From Pseudomonadota bacterium (lineage in GTDB: Bacteria; Pseudomonadota; Alphaproteobacteria; Micavibrionales; CSBR16-224), in NCBI GenBank assembly GCA_013285465.1, contig CP053449.1:363501-427500 (forward strand): DNA of 64,000 nt, read 5' to 3'. The position numbers and the translations under genes are program-made. The notes below the pieces were generated by a model that saw only the letters and a list, made by a program, of their open reading frames with translations, was not told the origin of the DNA and did not search any database. Below, in pieces: positions 42,757-51,358 of this stretch (position 1 is the first letter of the stretch; the number at the start of each line of letters is the position of its first letter).

Positions 42757-44559
42757 ATGACAGCGAATTCTCCCCGCACACCGCAAAATTATCCCCCCGA
42801 AACACGCGGCAGTAATTTTTTCGACAATGACCGTAATCTGCAGGATATTCTGGAGCGCATTGCGCCTGATCTTTTGAAAGACCATAAGAAGAGGCTCTCT
42901 GATTTTGGCGAATGGGTCGGCGACAGGCTGGATAAGCAGGCCGAATACAGTGACCGCCATGCACCGCCAAAGCTCGAGACTTATAATAAAAAAGGCGAAC
43001 GCACAGGCCGTGTGATTTTTAACCCGCTTTACGAACAGGAACATCAGGAAGCCTATAAAAAAGGCGCGGTCGGTCTTGCTTTCGGAGATGACCCGTCGCC
43101 GCATCTTTTGTCCTTCACGATGGGATATATGCTTTCGGAAGCCGATATTTCCGTGCATTGCCCCGTCACAATGACAGGCGCAGTTGCATATGTGCTGGAA
43201 CATTTCGCCCCTGACGCGGTGCGCGAAAAATATCTTCCGGAACTGACCCGTATGGACGGTTTCACAAAAACCGGCGGAACATGGGCGACGGAGCTGCATG
43301 GTGGCTCCGATGTCGGCGCGACAACAACACGGGCTGGCAAAACCGATAAAGACGGCAAAGTGAAACTGAACGGGCTGAAATGGTTTACCAGTAATGCGAC
43401 ATCGGGTCTGGCGCTGGCGACCGCACGCCCCGAAGATGCGCCGGAAGGCAGTAAAGGTCTGGGGCTGTATCTTATCCCCAGCCATCTGGAGGATGGCTCG
43501 GAAAACAGCTATCATATCCGCCGCCTGAAAGACAAGCTGGGCACAAAAGGTCTGGCAACCGGAGAAATTGATCTGGTGGATACAGAGGCGATTGAAATCG
43601 TCCCGCCGCCGCACGGACTGAAAATTATGATGGAAGCCTTGGAATACAGCCGCATCCATAATGCCGTCGGTGCTGCCGGTGCACATCGCCGCGCCTTTCT
43701 GGAGCAGATCAGCTGGGCGGAACACCGCGAAGCTTTCGGAAAAACCATTGATAATTATCCGATGGTGCAGGAACAGCTTTTGAATACGCTGACAACATTG
43801 GAGGCCGGAACGGCGCTGGCTTTCGAGGCCGCCCGCAGTTTTGATGATGCGCTGGAAGATGATGCAAACCGTTCATGGCTGCGTATTTCTACGGCGCTGG
43901 CAAAATACAAAACCGCAGAATATGCCATTCAGGCGGGCAAGAACGCCATCGAAATGGTCGGCGGTAACGGCTATACCGAGGAATTCCCGACAGCACGGCT
44001 GTTCCGCGATACGATGGTTCTGCCGGTATGGGAAGGCCCCGCCAATATTCAGGCGCTGGAACTACTGCGCATGGTTGCCGGACGGGAAAACGGGGACGAG
44101 GTCTTTTTGAATAAAATCACCGCCATTGCCGATGCCATGCCCGATGTGATGAAATATGAGCAAGAGGCGCTGAAATCCGCACAGAAAAAATGCAAAAATG
44201 CGCTGACCTATTTGCGGAAGAACCCGCAGGATGGCGAGGTTTTCGGGCGTAATTTGCTGGATCTGATGTCTGACACATTGTCGGCGGCACTGCTGTGTGA
44301 GGAAGCCGCACACGGCCTGTATCACGGCAACGCCCGCAAAGCCGTTGTGGCGCGGCGCTTTATTGACCGCTTTATGGAGGGGGCGAAAATTCCCGAAATC
44401 GGTAAAGATAAGAAAGATCCGGCGCTGAAGCATTTTAAGGATCTGGTCGGTTACGGCCATATTGATCCGGCGGCATCAGGCTATGCCCCCGCCAATGATG
44501 ATGCGCAGCCTGCACCGGCCGCTGCGAAGCGCCGCCGCAAAACGCAGCGCAAACCTTAA
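42757..44559 (+). CDS. acyl-CoA dehydrogenase, AidB-like
   Basis: A 600-residue flavoprotein of the isovaleryl-CoA-dehydrogenase/AidB group. The N-terminal domain of about 170 residues is followed by TKTGGTWATELHGGSDVGATTT, where the FAD and acyl-binding segments lie. LKWFTSNATSGLALATARP is next, and the C-terminal helical domain has MVGGNGYTEEFPTARLFRDTMVLPVWEGPANI, which is diagnostic. In AidB the protein binds DNA and helps limit alkylation damage; a simple acyl-CoA dehydrogenase role is equally possible. The C-terminus ends in a basic tail, AAAKRRRKTQRKP. ggaagtgagg precedes the ATG. Confidence 0.86.
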   Translation: MTANSPRTPQNYPPETRGSNFFDNDRNLQDILERIAPDLLKDHKKRLSDFGEWVGDRLDKQAEYSDRHAPPKLETYNKKGERTGRVIFNPLYEQEHQEAYKKGAVGLAFGDDPSPHLLSFTMGYMLSEADISVHCPVTMTGAVAYVLEHFAPDAVREKYLPELTRMDGFTKTGGTWATELHGGSDVGATTTRAGKTDKDGKVKLNGLKWFTSNATSGLALATARPEDAPEGSKGLGLYLIPSHLEDGSENSYHIRRLKDKLGTKGLATGEIDLVDTEAIEIVPPPHGLKIMMEALEYSRIHNAVGAAGAHRRAFLEQISWAEHREAFGKTIDNYPMVQEQLLNTLTTLEAGTALAFEAARSFDDALEDDANRSWLRISTALAKYKTAEYAIQAGKNAIEMVGGNGYTEEFPTARLFRDTMVLPVWEGPANIQALELLRMVAGRENGDEVFLNKITAIADAMPDVMKYEQEALKSAQKKCKNALTYLRKNPQDGEVFGRNLLDLMSDTLSAALLCEEAAHGLYHGNARKAVVARRFIDRFMEGAKIPEIGKDKKDPALKHFKDLVGYGHIDPAASGYAPANDDAQPAPAAAKRRRKTQRKP

Positions 44560-44567
44560 GGCCGATA

Positions 44568-45296
44568 TTAATGTTTTGGAGTCGGCGGGCTGAAAGGTGT
44601 TTTTGAACGGCCTTTTTCCCAGTTGCGGAAGCCTTCGCTCTCTGCGCCTTTGCGCAGGCGTTTGTCAAATCCGAAAATGTTCAACAGCAGGCCGAATACC
44701 AAGCCGAGATAAATAGAGTTTTCGTTCAGATCGGCGCTTTCTTCCGCCATCAGGCTTTGCAACTTATCCAGATCACCGTTGCTTTTTGCGCGGCATTCGC
44801 GCAAAACGGCATAGGCATCGGTTTCATTTTGCATGCCGGCTTCGAAGCCCTGATAGCCGATCACTTCCGGGTCGATAATATCGTCTTCCAGATCATCCAT
44901 GTAGTCCAATACGTCTTCTTCAGACAGATTACCGTCGAAATGAACCTCTTTGATAAATTTCTGTGTGCCTGCATGGAAGCTTTTCTGCAAGGTATTATGT
45001 TTTGCCAGCATGTTTTGATATGTGTCGCTGTCATTCTGATTGGCAAAAGACAGTTCTTTATTGGCGGCGTCCAGCGTCTGTTTCTGCTCTTCCAGCGTTT
45101 GGAAGGCGGCATCGAAATATGCGGCAGAGTCTTCGTAATTTTCGCCGCGGTCATCATCGGGGACCGGCAGCATCAAAGGGTAGGTCAGAACCATGGCCGG
45201 AAGGGCCAGTGACAGTGTGGCGGCAAGGGAGCCGGCTTTTGATCTGAAGACTTTCCCGACGGCGCCCCTTACGGGATGGTTGTTTGATCCGGACAT
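44568..45296 (-). CDS. membrane-anchored coiled-coil protein of unknown function
   Basis: A 242-residue protein with an N-terminal membrane helix (about residues 23-45). A long acidic helical stretch follows, rich in Asp, Glu, Gln and Asn (AAFQTLEEQKQTLDAANKE) and probably coiled coil. A second membrane helix, IYLGLVFGLLLNIFGF, lies near residue 200, then a short basic tail. The loop between the helices is probably periplasmic. I do not recognise a family. It has its own promoter at 45340-45368. Confidence 0.65.
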   Translation of the reverse strand: MSGSNNHPVRGAVGKVFRSKAGSLAATLSLALPAMVLTYPLMLPVPDDDRGENYEDSAAYFDAAFQTLEEQKQTLDAANKELSFANQNDSDTYQNMLAKHNTLQKSFHAGTQKFIKEVHFDGNLSEEDVLDYMDDLEDDIIDPEVIGYQGFEAGMQNETDAYAVLRECRAKSNGDLDKLQSLMAEESADLNENSIYLGLVFGLLLNIFGFDKRLRKGAESEGFRNWEKGRSKTPFSPPTPKH

Positions 45297-45339
45297 AATT
45301 TTTCTCTCGCAATCGCAATTGTTATTTTATCAAAGTGTT

Positions 45340-45368
45340 ACAATATATTTATTATGGCAAATAGTCAA
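45340..45368 (-). promoter_or_regulatory. sigma-70-type promoter for the coiled-coil membrane protein
   Basis: On the minus strand TTGACT (45363-45368) and TATTGT (45340-45345) have a 17-base spacer. The start would be near 45333, about 36 bases before the ATG at 45296. Confidence 0.5.
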
Positions 45369-45455
45369 GGGGTGGAGGATTTTTGTACAACAATACAGTC
45401 ACTTAAGCCGGTATTGTTTTGCATGAAAACTACGGCGATTTGCGGCATGAAAAAT

Positions 45456-45484
45456 TTGCGGTAGATTTTGCGCGGTGCTATGCT
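45456..45484 (+). promoter_or_regulatory. candidate promoter for sucCD
   Basis: TTGCGG (45456-45461) and TATGCT (45479-45484) with a 17-base spacer place the start near 45491, about 50 bases before sucC. The match is moderate, and other overlapping hexamers exist in this AT-rich gap. Confidence 0.35.
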
Positions 45485-45539
45485 TAACGCCTGATTCTTG
45501 CGGTGTGTTATCAATAGAAATAAAGGAACGGAAAATCAT

Positions 45540-46712
45540 ATGAATATCCATGAATATCAGGCCAAGGAACTGCTGCGCGCGCGCGGAATTACCGTGCCGG
45601 CCGGCGGCGTTGCCTATACGGCGGAAGAGGCGGTTAAGGTCGCTGAAAAACTGGACAGCGATGTCTATGTCGTCAAAGCGCAAATTCATGCGGGCGGGCG
45701 CGGCAAAGGCGGCGGCGTCAAAGTCGTGAAGACGCTGGATGATGTCCGCACCGAAGCCGATAAAATGATCGGGATGCAGCTGGTGACGCATCAGACCGGG
45801 CCCGAGGGCAAGGAAGTGATGCGCGTTTATATCGAGGAAGGCTGCAATATCGACCGTGAACTGTATCTGGGTCTGCTGGTGGACCGTGCAACCGCACGCA
45901 TTACCATCATGGCTTCGACCGAAGGCGGCATGGATATTGAGGAAGTGGCGGAAAAAACACCCGAGAAAATCCTGAAAATCGCTGTTGACCCGGCAACGGG
46001 TATCCAGCCTTTTCATGGCCGCAAGCTGGCTTTTGGTCTGGGTTTGCAAGGGGAGCAGGTCAAACAGGCACAGAAACTGGTTGGTGCGCTTTATAATGCT
46101 TTTGTGGAACTGGATGCCTCCATTCTGGAGATTAACCCGCTGGTTGTCACAAAAGAAAATGATGTCATTCCGCTGGACTGTAAGCTGAATTTTGATGATA
46201 ACGCGCTGTTCCGCCATAAAGATATCGAAGAGCTGCGTGACGAGTCGGAAGAAGACCCGGCAGAACGCAAGGCGAAAGATCTTGAGCTCAGCTATGTCAA
46301 GCTGGCCGGAAATATCGGCTGTCTTGTTAATGGTGCCGGTCTGGCAATGGCGACGATGGATATCATCAAGCTCTATGGCGGCGAACCGGCCAATTTTCTG
46401 GATGTCGGCGGCGGCGCGGATAAAGAACGCGTCACCGAAGCCTTTAAACTGATTTTATCCGATCCGAATGTTGAAGGTATTCTGGTGAATATCTTCGGCG
46501 GCATTATGCGTTGTGACATTATTGCCGACGGGATTGTTGCCGCAACGCGCGAAATGGGGCTGACAATGCCGCTGGTCGTGCGTCTGGAAGGCACGAATGT
46601 GGATAAAGGAAAAGAAATTCTGCGTAAATCGGGGCTGAATATCATCACAGCCGATAACCTTGCCGATGCGGCGCAAAAGGTCGTTCACGCGGTCAGAGAG
46701 GATGCAGCTTAA
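45540..46712 (+). CDS. sucC: succinate-CoA ligase, ADP-forming, beta subunit
   Basis: A 390-residue subunit. [17 protein letters not shown] and the ATP-grasp domain with [15 protein letters not shown] are canonical. The C-terminal half has [22 protein letters not shown] [34 protein letters not shown] and [10 protein letters not shown]. With SucD it converts succinyl-CoA to succinate with ATP formation in the TCA cycle. The start at 45540 follows aaaggaacgg and is family-standard. The stop overlaps the sucD ATG by one base. Confidence 0.96.
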   Translation: MNIHEYQAKELLRARGITVPAGGVAYTAEEAVKVAEKLDSDVYVVKAQIHAGGRGKGGGVKVVKTLDDVRTEADKMIGMQLVTHQTGPEGKEVMRVYIEEGCNIDRELYLGLLVDRATARITIMASTEGGMDIEEVAEKTPEKILKIAVDPATGIQPFHGRKLAFGLGLQGEQVKQAQKLVGALYNAFVELDASILEINPLVVTKENDVIPLDCKLNFDDNALFRHKDIEELRDESEEDPAERKAKDLELSYVKLAGNIGCLVNGAGLAMATMDIIKLYGGEPANFLDVGGGADKERVTEAFKLILSDPNVEGILVNIFGGIMRCDIIADGIVAATREMGLTMPLVVRLEGTNVDKGKEILRKSGLNIITADNLADAAQKVVHAVREDAA

Positions 46713-47587
46713 TGTCAGTACTTGTCGATAAAAATACAAAAGTGATTTGTCAGGGCTTTACCGGAGCGCAAGGCACCTTCCACTCCGAACAGGCGATCGC
46801 CTACGGAACGCAAATGGTTGGCGGTGTGACGCCGGGCAAAGGCGGGCAACAGCATCTGGGTCTACCGGTTTTTGACACGGTGGAAGAAGCCGTGAAAGCA
46901 ACCGGTGCCTCGGTCAGTGTTATTTATGTGCCGCCGCCCTTCGCAGCCGATGCGATTTTGGAGGCTGTCGATGCGGAAATCGCATTGGCCGTCTGCATTA
47001 CCGAGGGTATTCCGGTTACGGATATGGTGCGGGTCAAACGCGCGCTGGAAGGTTCGGCAACACGGCTGATCGGGCCGAACTGCCCCGGTATTATCACACC
47101 GGGCGAATGTAAAATCGGTATTATGCCGGGCCATATCCACAAACGCGGACGTATCGGGATTGTCTCCCGCTCCGGTACGCTGACCTATGAGGCGGTTGCC
47201 CAGACAACGGCAAACGGCCTTGGCCAGACGACTTGTATCGGTATCGGCGGCGATCCTGTTAACGGCACCAATTTTATTGATGCGCTGGAACTGTTTCTGG
47301 AAGACCCGGAAACGGAAGGCATTTTGATGATCGGTGAAATCGGCGGCACGGCGGAAGAAGAAGCCGCGGAATTCCTGTCGCAGCAATCGCGCAAGAAGCC
47401 TGTGGCCGGATTTATTGCCGGTACGACGGCGCCTCCCGGTAAACGTATGGGACATGCGGGTGCAATTATTGCAGGCGGTAAGGGCGATGCGGCTTCGAAG
47501 ATGGAGGCGCTGAAAGCCGCCGGTATCGTTGTTTCCGACAGCCCTGCCGGTTTGGGTGAAGCAATGCAAAAGGCAATGGCTGCTTAA
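46712..47587 (+). CDS. sucD: succinate-CoA ligase, alpha subunit
   Basis: A 291-residue subunit. The N-terminal CoA-binding domain has [21 protein letters not shown], followed by [20 protein letters not shown]. The phospho-His is H248 in [16 protein letters not shown]. Together with SucC it catalyses the substrate-level phosphorylation step of the TCA cycle. The sucAB genes that often follow in alphaproteobacteria are not here; an L,D-transpeptidase gene follows 14 bases on. Confidence 0.96.
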   Translation: MSVLVDKNTKVICQGFTGAQGTFHSEQAIAYGTQMVGGVTPGKGGQQHLGLPVFDTVEEAVKATGASVSVIYVPPPFAADAILEAVDAEIALAVCITEGIPVTDMVRVKRALEGSATRLIGPNCPGIITPGECKIGIMPGHIHKRGRIGIVSRSGTLTYEAVAQTTANGLGQTTCIGIGGDPVNGTNFIDALELFLEDPETEGILMIGEIGGTAEEEAAEFLSQQSRKKPVAGFIAGTTAPPGKRMGHAGAIIAGGKGDAASKMEALKAAGIVVSDSPAGLGEAMQKAMAA

Positions 47588-47601
47588 GAGAAAGGCGGAA
47601 G

Positions 47602-48135
47602 ATGGGTGATAATCTGATTTTGGTTACGCCCGATTCCGCTGATCCGACACGCGGTATTCTGCAATTTCACGGACAAAGTTATGACTGTGTTCTCGGGCGC
47701 GGCGGCGTTATTGCCGCTGCGGCAAAGCGCGAGGGTGACGGCGCGACTCCGTTGGGTACATGGGCGCTGCGCTGTGTTTATTACCGCGCGGATAAAGTGA
47801 AAAAGCCCGAGACCTCTCTGCCTGTGCACGTCATCGCAGAAACGGATGGATGGTGCGATGACCCCGTCGACCCTGCCTATAATCAATTGGTGACGCTGCC
47901 TTGCGACTCATCATATGAGGAGATGTGGCGCAAGGATGATGTCTACGATATCGTCGTGCCGCTGGGCTATAATGATTCCCCGCCCGTTCCTGATAGGGGA
48001 AGTGCGATCTTTCTGCATCTGATGCGGCCCGAAAAAACGCCGACGGCGGGCTGTGTGGCGCTGACGCTGCCCGATCTTTATGCGGTGTTGTCACACTGTG
48101 ATTCCGCAACGGCGATATATGTAGCCGAAAAGTAA
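47602..48135 (+). CDS. YkuD-family L,D-transpeptidase-like protein
   Basis: A 177-residue protein. It has the YkuD catalytic signature HLMRPEKTPTAGCVALTLPDL, with His and Cys in the H-x(8)-TAGC-xAL pattern. The upstream GRGGVIAAAAKREGDGATPLGTW is typical of this sub-family. It lacks an evident signal peptide, as do many alphaproteobacterial paralogues. It probably works on peptidoglycan cross-links or lipoprotein attachment if exported, or on other peptides if not. The proximity to sucD suggests read-through transcription. Confidence 0.85.
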   Translation: MGDNLILVTPDSADPTRGILQFHGQSYDCVLGRGGVIAAAAKREGDGATPLGTWALRCVYYRADKVKKPETSLPVHVIAETDGWCDDPVDPAYNQLVTLPCDSSYEEMWRKDDVYDIVVPLGYNDSPPVPDRGSAIFLHLMRPEKTPTAGCVALTLPDLYAVLSHCDSATAIYVAEK

Positions 48136-48413
48136 ATATCTGATAATGTTTATGTAAAATATATTCATAAGAGCCGGCAGGTTTTTATCAGAATAGCGTA
48201 TTTATTTTTCCTTTTAATTCAGATATTTAAAATATATGTTTTTGTTCTGTGAAAAATTATCCTCTCTTTCCTTCTCTGTAAACTATTCGTTAACCTTATT
48301 ACCATAAAGTACTATTAGAAAGCTTGATAAGAACCGACGTTTGAAACCCCTGATATGAAGGTCATCGGAAACAAACGCGGTAAATAGAAGACAACGTGGA
48401 AGAGAGGTCTAAA

Positions 48414-48893
48414 ATGGCAGAAGCAGAAGCAGCAGTACAAGAGAAAACCAGCCTCGGTGCGACATTTGGCGCCGTTGACAAAAAAGGGCGGACACAAGAT
48501 TTCGGTCTCGGGAAAGAGATTGCGAGCGAACGCTCCTCTTTGCGCAACGCTTATCAGGCCGAAGCACAGGCCAAGATGGTGATTGAACCTGTTCTGCAAG
48601 CCGATGGCAAGGTAAAACACACGAATACGACAATCTCGCTGCTGGACGGGCAGGGACGCGAAAAAATCGTCACTTATGCCGCCGCCCGCAACCGCGCGAT
48701 GAAAGTCTTGAATGATGCCGATGCGAAACCCGGCGAAAAGGGCGATGCGCTGATTGTTATGGGTATCGTTGATCTGGATCAGCGCAATGAAATGGGCTAT
48801 ACCGGCGACAAATTGATGGCCGGGCTGCAACAATCCCGCGCAAGGCAGAAATTTACATCAGGAGGTGGCCGGCGCCCTGGCCAGACAAGATAG
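48414..48893 (+). CDS. hypothetical protein, 159 aa
   Basis: A soluble protein: an Ala/Glu-rich N-terminus, then DFGLGKEIASERSSLRNAYQAEAQAKMVIEPVLQADGKV, a central TISLLDGQGREKIVTYAAARNRAM and a basic Gly/Arg-rich end (SGGGRRPGQTR). The ATG at 48414 follows agagg; the frame to 48396 has no better signal. Family unknown. The gap before it (48136-48413) is AT-rich with no gene seen. Confidence 0.62.
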   Translation: MAEAEAAVQEKTSLGATFGAVDKKGRTQDFGLGKEIASERSSLRNAYQAEAQAKMVIEPVLQADGKVKHTNTTISLLDGQGREKIVTYAAARNRAMKVLNDADAKPGEKGDALIVMGIVDLDQRNEMGYTGDKLMAGLQQSRARQKFTSGGGRRPGQTR

Positions 48894-48908
48894 ACGGAGG
48901 GGGCAGCC

Positions 48909-49220
48909 ATGATCCGTCTCGCAATCCCAGATTTGGTTCCGGCAGAGGTCTATACGGACCGGGACGGGGATTTGCGGGTCAAAGTGCGGCCGCTGTCGGA
49001 TAAGGAGGGTTATACCGCCGATATTCCGATGGATGTCGCAAAAGAGCTGCAAGAAAATCTGGATTATACTGTGGCCGAGGCGAAAAACCTCGGCCTTTCT
49101 CATATGCAGCTGGAAAATTTCCGCGATATGCAGAAAATTTTCACAAAAATTCTGGGCGGGACTCCGGCGAAAAAACCGCGCCGCCGCCGGAATAAAAAAA
49201 TCACCCCCGTACGCCGTTAG
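48909..49220 (+). CDS. hypothetical protein, 103 aa
   Basis: A small protein. A beta-rich N-terminal half (LVPAEVYTDRDGDLRVKVRPLSDKE), a helical part (DVAKELQENLDYTVAEAKNLG, then HMQLENFRDMQKIFTKIL) and a very basic C-terminal tail, KKPRRRRNKKITPVRR, suggest nucleic-acid or ribosome contact. The start has a strong GGAGG 9 bases upstream and lies 15 bases after the previous gene, so the two are probably an operon. Family not recognised. Confidence 0.66.
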   Translation: MIRLAIPDLVPAEVYTDRDGDLRVKVRPLSDKEGYTADIPMDVAKELQENLDYTVAEAKNLGLSHMQLENFRDMQKIFTKILGGTPAKKPRRRRNKKITPVRR

Positions 49221-49350
49221 GCATCTCATTTTTTTCTCCATGTTTTTCTCTTTTTTTCGCAAGGGAATCTCCTTGTCTTCATGCGTCAATACGCCTAAAT
49301 TTGTGGGGTATTTGTCTCATGGACAGCGTTAAAGGCAGGGAGGAGTAATC

Positions 49351-49713
49351 ATGTCCTATGATCCGAACAATATTTTCGCCAAAATTTTGAAAGGGGATAT
49401 CCCTTGCGATAAGGTATATGAGGACGATCATGTCTTGGCATTCCGTGATCTGCACCCGCAAGCACCGACACATATTCTGGTGATTCCCAAAACCGCTTAT
49501 ACGGATATGGATGATTTCACCGCCAATGCTTCCGCCGAAGAAATAACGGCATTTTTCAAAGCGGTCGGACAGATTGCCCGCACGGAAGGCGTGGCGGAAA
49601 GCGGCTACCGCATCATTTCCAATTGCGGCGTCAATAGCGGTCAGGAAGTACCGCATCTGCATATTCATATATTAGGCGGGCGCAAGCTGGGGCGCATGGT
49701 TGCAGCAGCATAA
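49351..49713 (+). CDS. HIT-family nucleotide hydrolase (HinT-like)
   Basis: A 120-residue histidine-triad protein. IFAKILKGDIPCDKVYEDDHVLAFRDLHPQAPTHILVIPK is the canonical N-terminal part, and VPHLHIHILGGRKLGRM holds the HxHxH triad. It hydrolyses AMP- or acyl-adenylate-linked phosphoramidates. gggaggagt precedes the ATG. It is 31 bases upstream of gcvT; no glycine riboswitch fits in that gap. Confidence 0.93.
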   Translation: MSYDPNNIFAKILKGDIPCDKVYEDDHVLAFRDLHPQAPTHILVIPKTAYTDMDDFTANASAEEITAFFKAVGQIARTEGVAESGYRIISNCGVNSGQEVPHLHIHILGGRKLGRMVAAA

Positions 49714-49744
49714 CGAAGATATTTTATTTCAGGAGTTTTAAGGA

Positions 49745-50887
49745 ATGAGCATGGCAACAGCCTCTATCAAAGAACAGCAAGTGCTTTTGAAAACGCCGCT
49801 TTGGGCGTGGCATAAGCATCATGATGCCCGCATGGTGCCTTTTGCCGGTTATGATTTGCCGGTACAGTATGCGGCAGGGGTAAAGGCCGAACATATGCAG
49901 GTGCGCGAAAATGCGGGGCTGTTCGATGTGTCACATATGGGGCAGGTTATCATCCGCTCCCGCGATAATGGTGATCCGGCGGCGGCGCTGGAAAAAATCG
50001 TTCCCGGTGATATTTGCGGTCTGGCAACAGGCAAGATGCGCTATACGGTGCTGCTGAATGATAAAGGCGGCATTCTGGATGATCTGATTGTCACGCGTCT
50101 GGGTGAAAACAAACTTTTTGCCGTGTTGAACGCGTCGCGTAAAGAAGAGGATATCGCCTATATTGAAAAAATGATCGGCGATCTGGTGCAGGTGGAATTG
50201 CTGGAAGATAAAGCACTGCTGGCGCTGCAAGGCCCGAAAGCACTGGAAGTGCTGGAGAGAACAATTCCCGAAGTCAGCTTTAAAGGCCTCGGCTTCATGT
50301 CCTCGAAATATGCGGTTTTTGAAGGGGAAGATATTCTGGTCAGCCGCAGCGGTTATACGGGGGAGGACGGTTTCGAGCTCTCCGTATCCAAGCGTAATGC
50401 CGAAAAACTGGCCAATGCATTACTGGAAGACGGTCAGACAGTCTGGCCGATCGGTCTTGGTGCGCGCGACTCTTTGCGCCTTGAATCAGGCTTTTGTCTT
50501 TACGGGCATGATATTTGGGAAGAGACCACACCGGTTGAGGCAGGGCTGCTCTGGGTTATTCCGAAACAGCGCCGCACGGCTGATGCGGGATATTGCGGAG
50601 CGGCTGTGATTGCTGCGCAGATTAAGAACGGCACGGAGAAAAAACGCATCGGTCTGCGCCCCGAAGGGCGGGCGCCGATCCGTGAAGGTGTCGCACTTTT
50701 TGATGAAAACGGTACGGAGATCGGCAGTGTCACCAGCGGCGGTTACAGCCCGCTTTTGGAAGCGCCGATTGCGATGGGTTATGTGGCTTCCTCCCATGCT
50801 GCGGCAGGGCAGAAGATACTTGCAAAAATGCGCGGAAAAGACTATCCGTGTGATGTTGTTAAAATGCCTTTTATCACCAAAGGATAG
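49745..50887 (+). CDS. gcvT: glycine cleavage system T protein (aminomethyltransferase)
   Basis: A 380-residue tetrahydrofolate-dependent enzyme. Markers are MVPFAGYDLPVQYAAGVKAEHMQVRENAGLFDVSHMGQ, GKMRYTVLLNDKGGILDDLIVTRL, SGYTGEDGFELS and GLGARDSLRLESGFCLYGHDI (substrate-binding Arg and Asp). It transfers the aminomethyl group from lipoyl-GcvH to THF. It is first in gcvT-gcvH-gcvP; an internal Met three codons in is an equally plausible start. Confidence 0.95.
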   Translation: MSMATASIKEQQVLLKTPLWAWHKHHDARMVPFAGYDLPVQYAAGVKAEHMQVRENAGLFDVSHMGQVIIRSRDNGDPAAALEKIVPGDICGLATGKMRYTVLLNDKGGILDDLIVTRLGENKLFAVLNASRKEEDIAYIEKMIGDLVQVELLEDKALLALQGPKALEVLERTIPEVSFKGLGFMSSKYAVFEGEDILVSRSGYTGEDGFELSVSKRNAEKLANALLEDGQTVWPIGLGARDSLRLESGFCLYGHDIWEETTPVEAGLLWVIPKQRRTADAGYCGAAVIAAQIKNGTEKKRIGLRPEGRAPIREGVALFDENGTEIGSVTSGGYSPLLEAPIAMGYVASSHAAAGQKILAKMRGKDYPCDVVKMPFITKG

Positions 50888-50905
50888 GAGAGGAGACAAG
50901 GTAAA

Positions 50906-51289
50906 ATGAGTACGCTTTATTTCACGGAAGAGCATGAATATATTCTGGTTGATGACGACGGTATCTGCACGGTCGGCATTTCCGATTATGCGCAGAAACA
51001 GCTGGGCGATGTCGTTTATGTCGAAACGCCGGAAGTCGGCGCATCTTTTGAAAGCGGTGACGAGGCCGGTGTGGTCGAATCCGTTAAAATCGCCAGCGAA
51101 ATTTACAGCCCGGTCTCCGGCGAAGTCGTTGAAGTCAACGAGGCATTGGCCGATAACCCGTCACTGGTGAACGAAGATCCTATCGGCGACGGCTGGTTCT
51201 TTAAAATCAAAATGACGGATGAAGCCGAGTTGGAAGATTTGAAAGACGAAGCGGAATATCAGGAATTTCTGGACGAAATTGCCGCCTAG
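50906..51289 (+). CDS. gcvH: glycine cleavage system H protein (lipoyl carrier)
   Basis: A 127-residue lipoyl-domain protein. The lipoylated Lys is K61 in GVVESVKIASEIYSPVSGEV. FTEEHEYILVDDDGICTVGISDYAQKQLGDVVYVETPEVG is the family start. The acidic C-terminus follows. It shuttles the aminomethyl intermediate between P, T and L proteins. It begins 18 bases after gcvT, after ggagagg. Confidence 0.96.
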   Translation: MSTLYFTEEHEYILVDDDGICTVGISDYAQKQLGDVVYVETPEVGASFESGDEAGVVESVKIASEIYSPVSGEVVEVNEALADNPSLVNEDPIGDGWFFKIKMTDEAELEDLKDEAEYQEFLDEIAA

Positions 51290-51358
51290 ATAATCGGCAG
51301 GCATTTGACGGCGGAGGCGGTAGTGGGAAAACTTATTCACTTTAGGAACGATGGCGAC

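Noticed and set aside
42508..43725. 405-codon open frame antisense to the acyl-CoA dehydrogenase
   Set aside because: Same reasoning: antisense of a conserved gene, no ribosome site, no recognisable motif.
49714..49744. Glycine riboswitch before gcvT
   Set aside because: Only 31 bases separate gcvT from the HIT gene, too few for the aptamer; no aptamer motif is seen upstream either.
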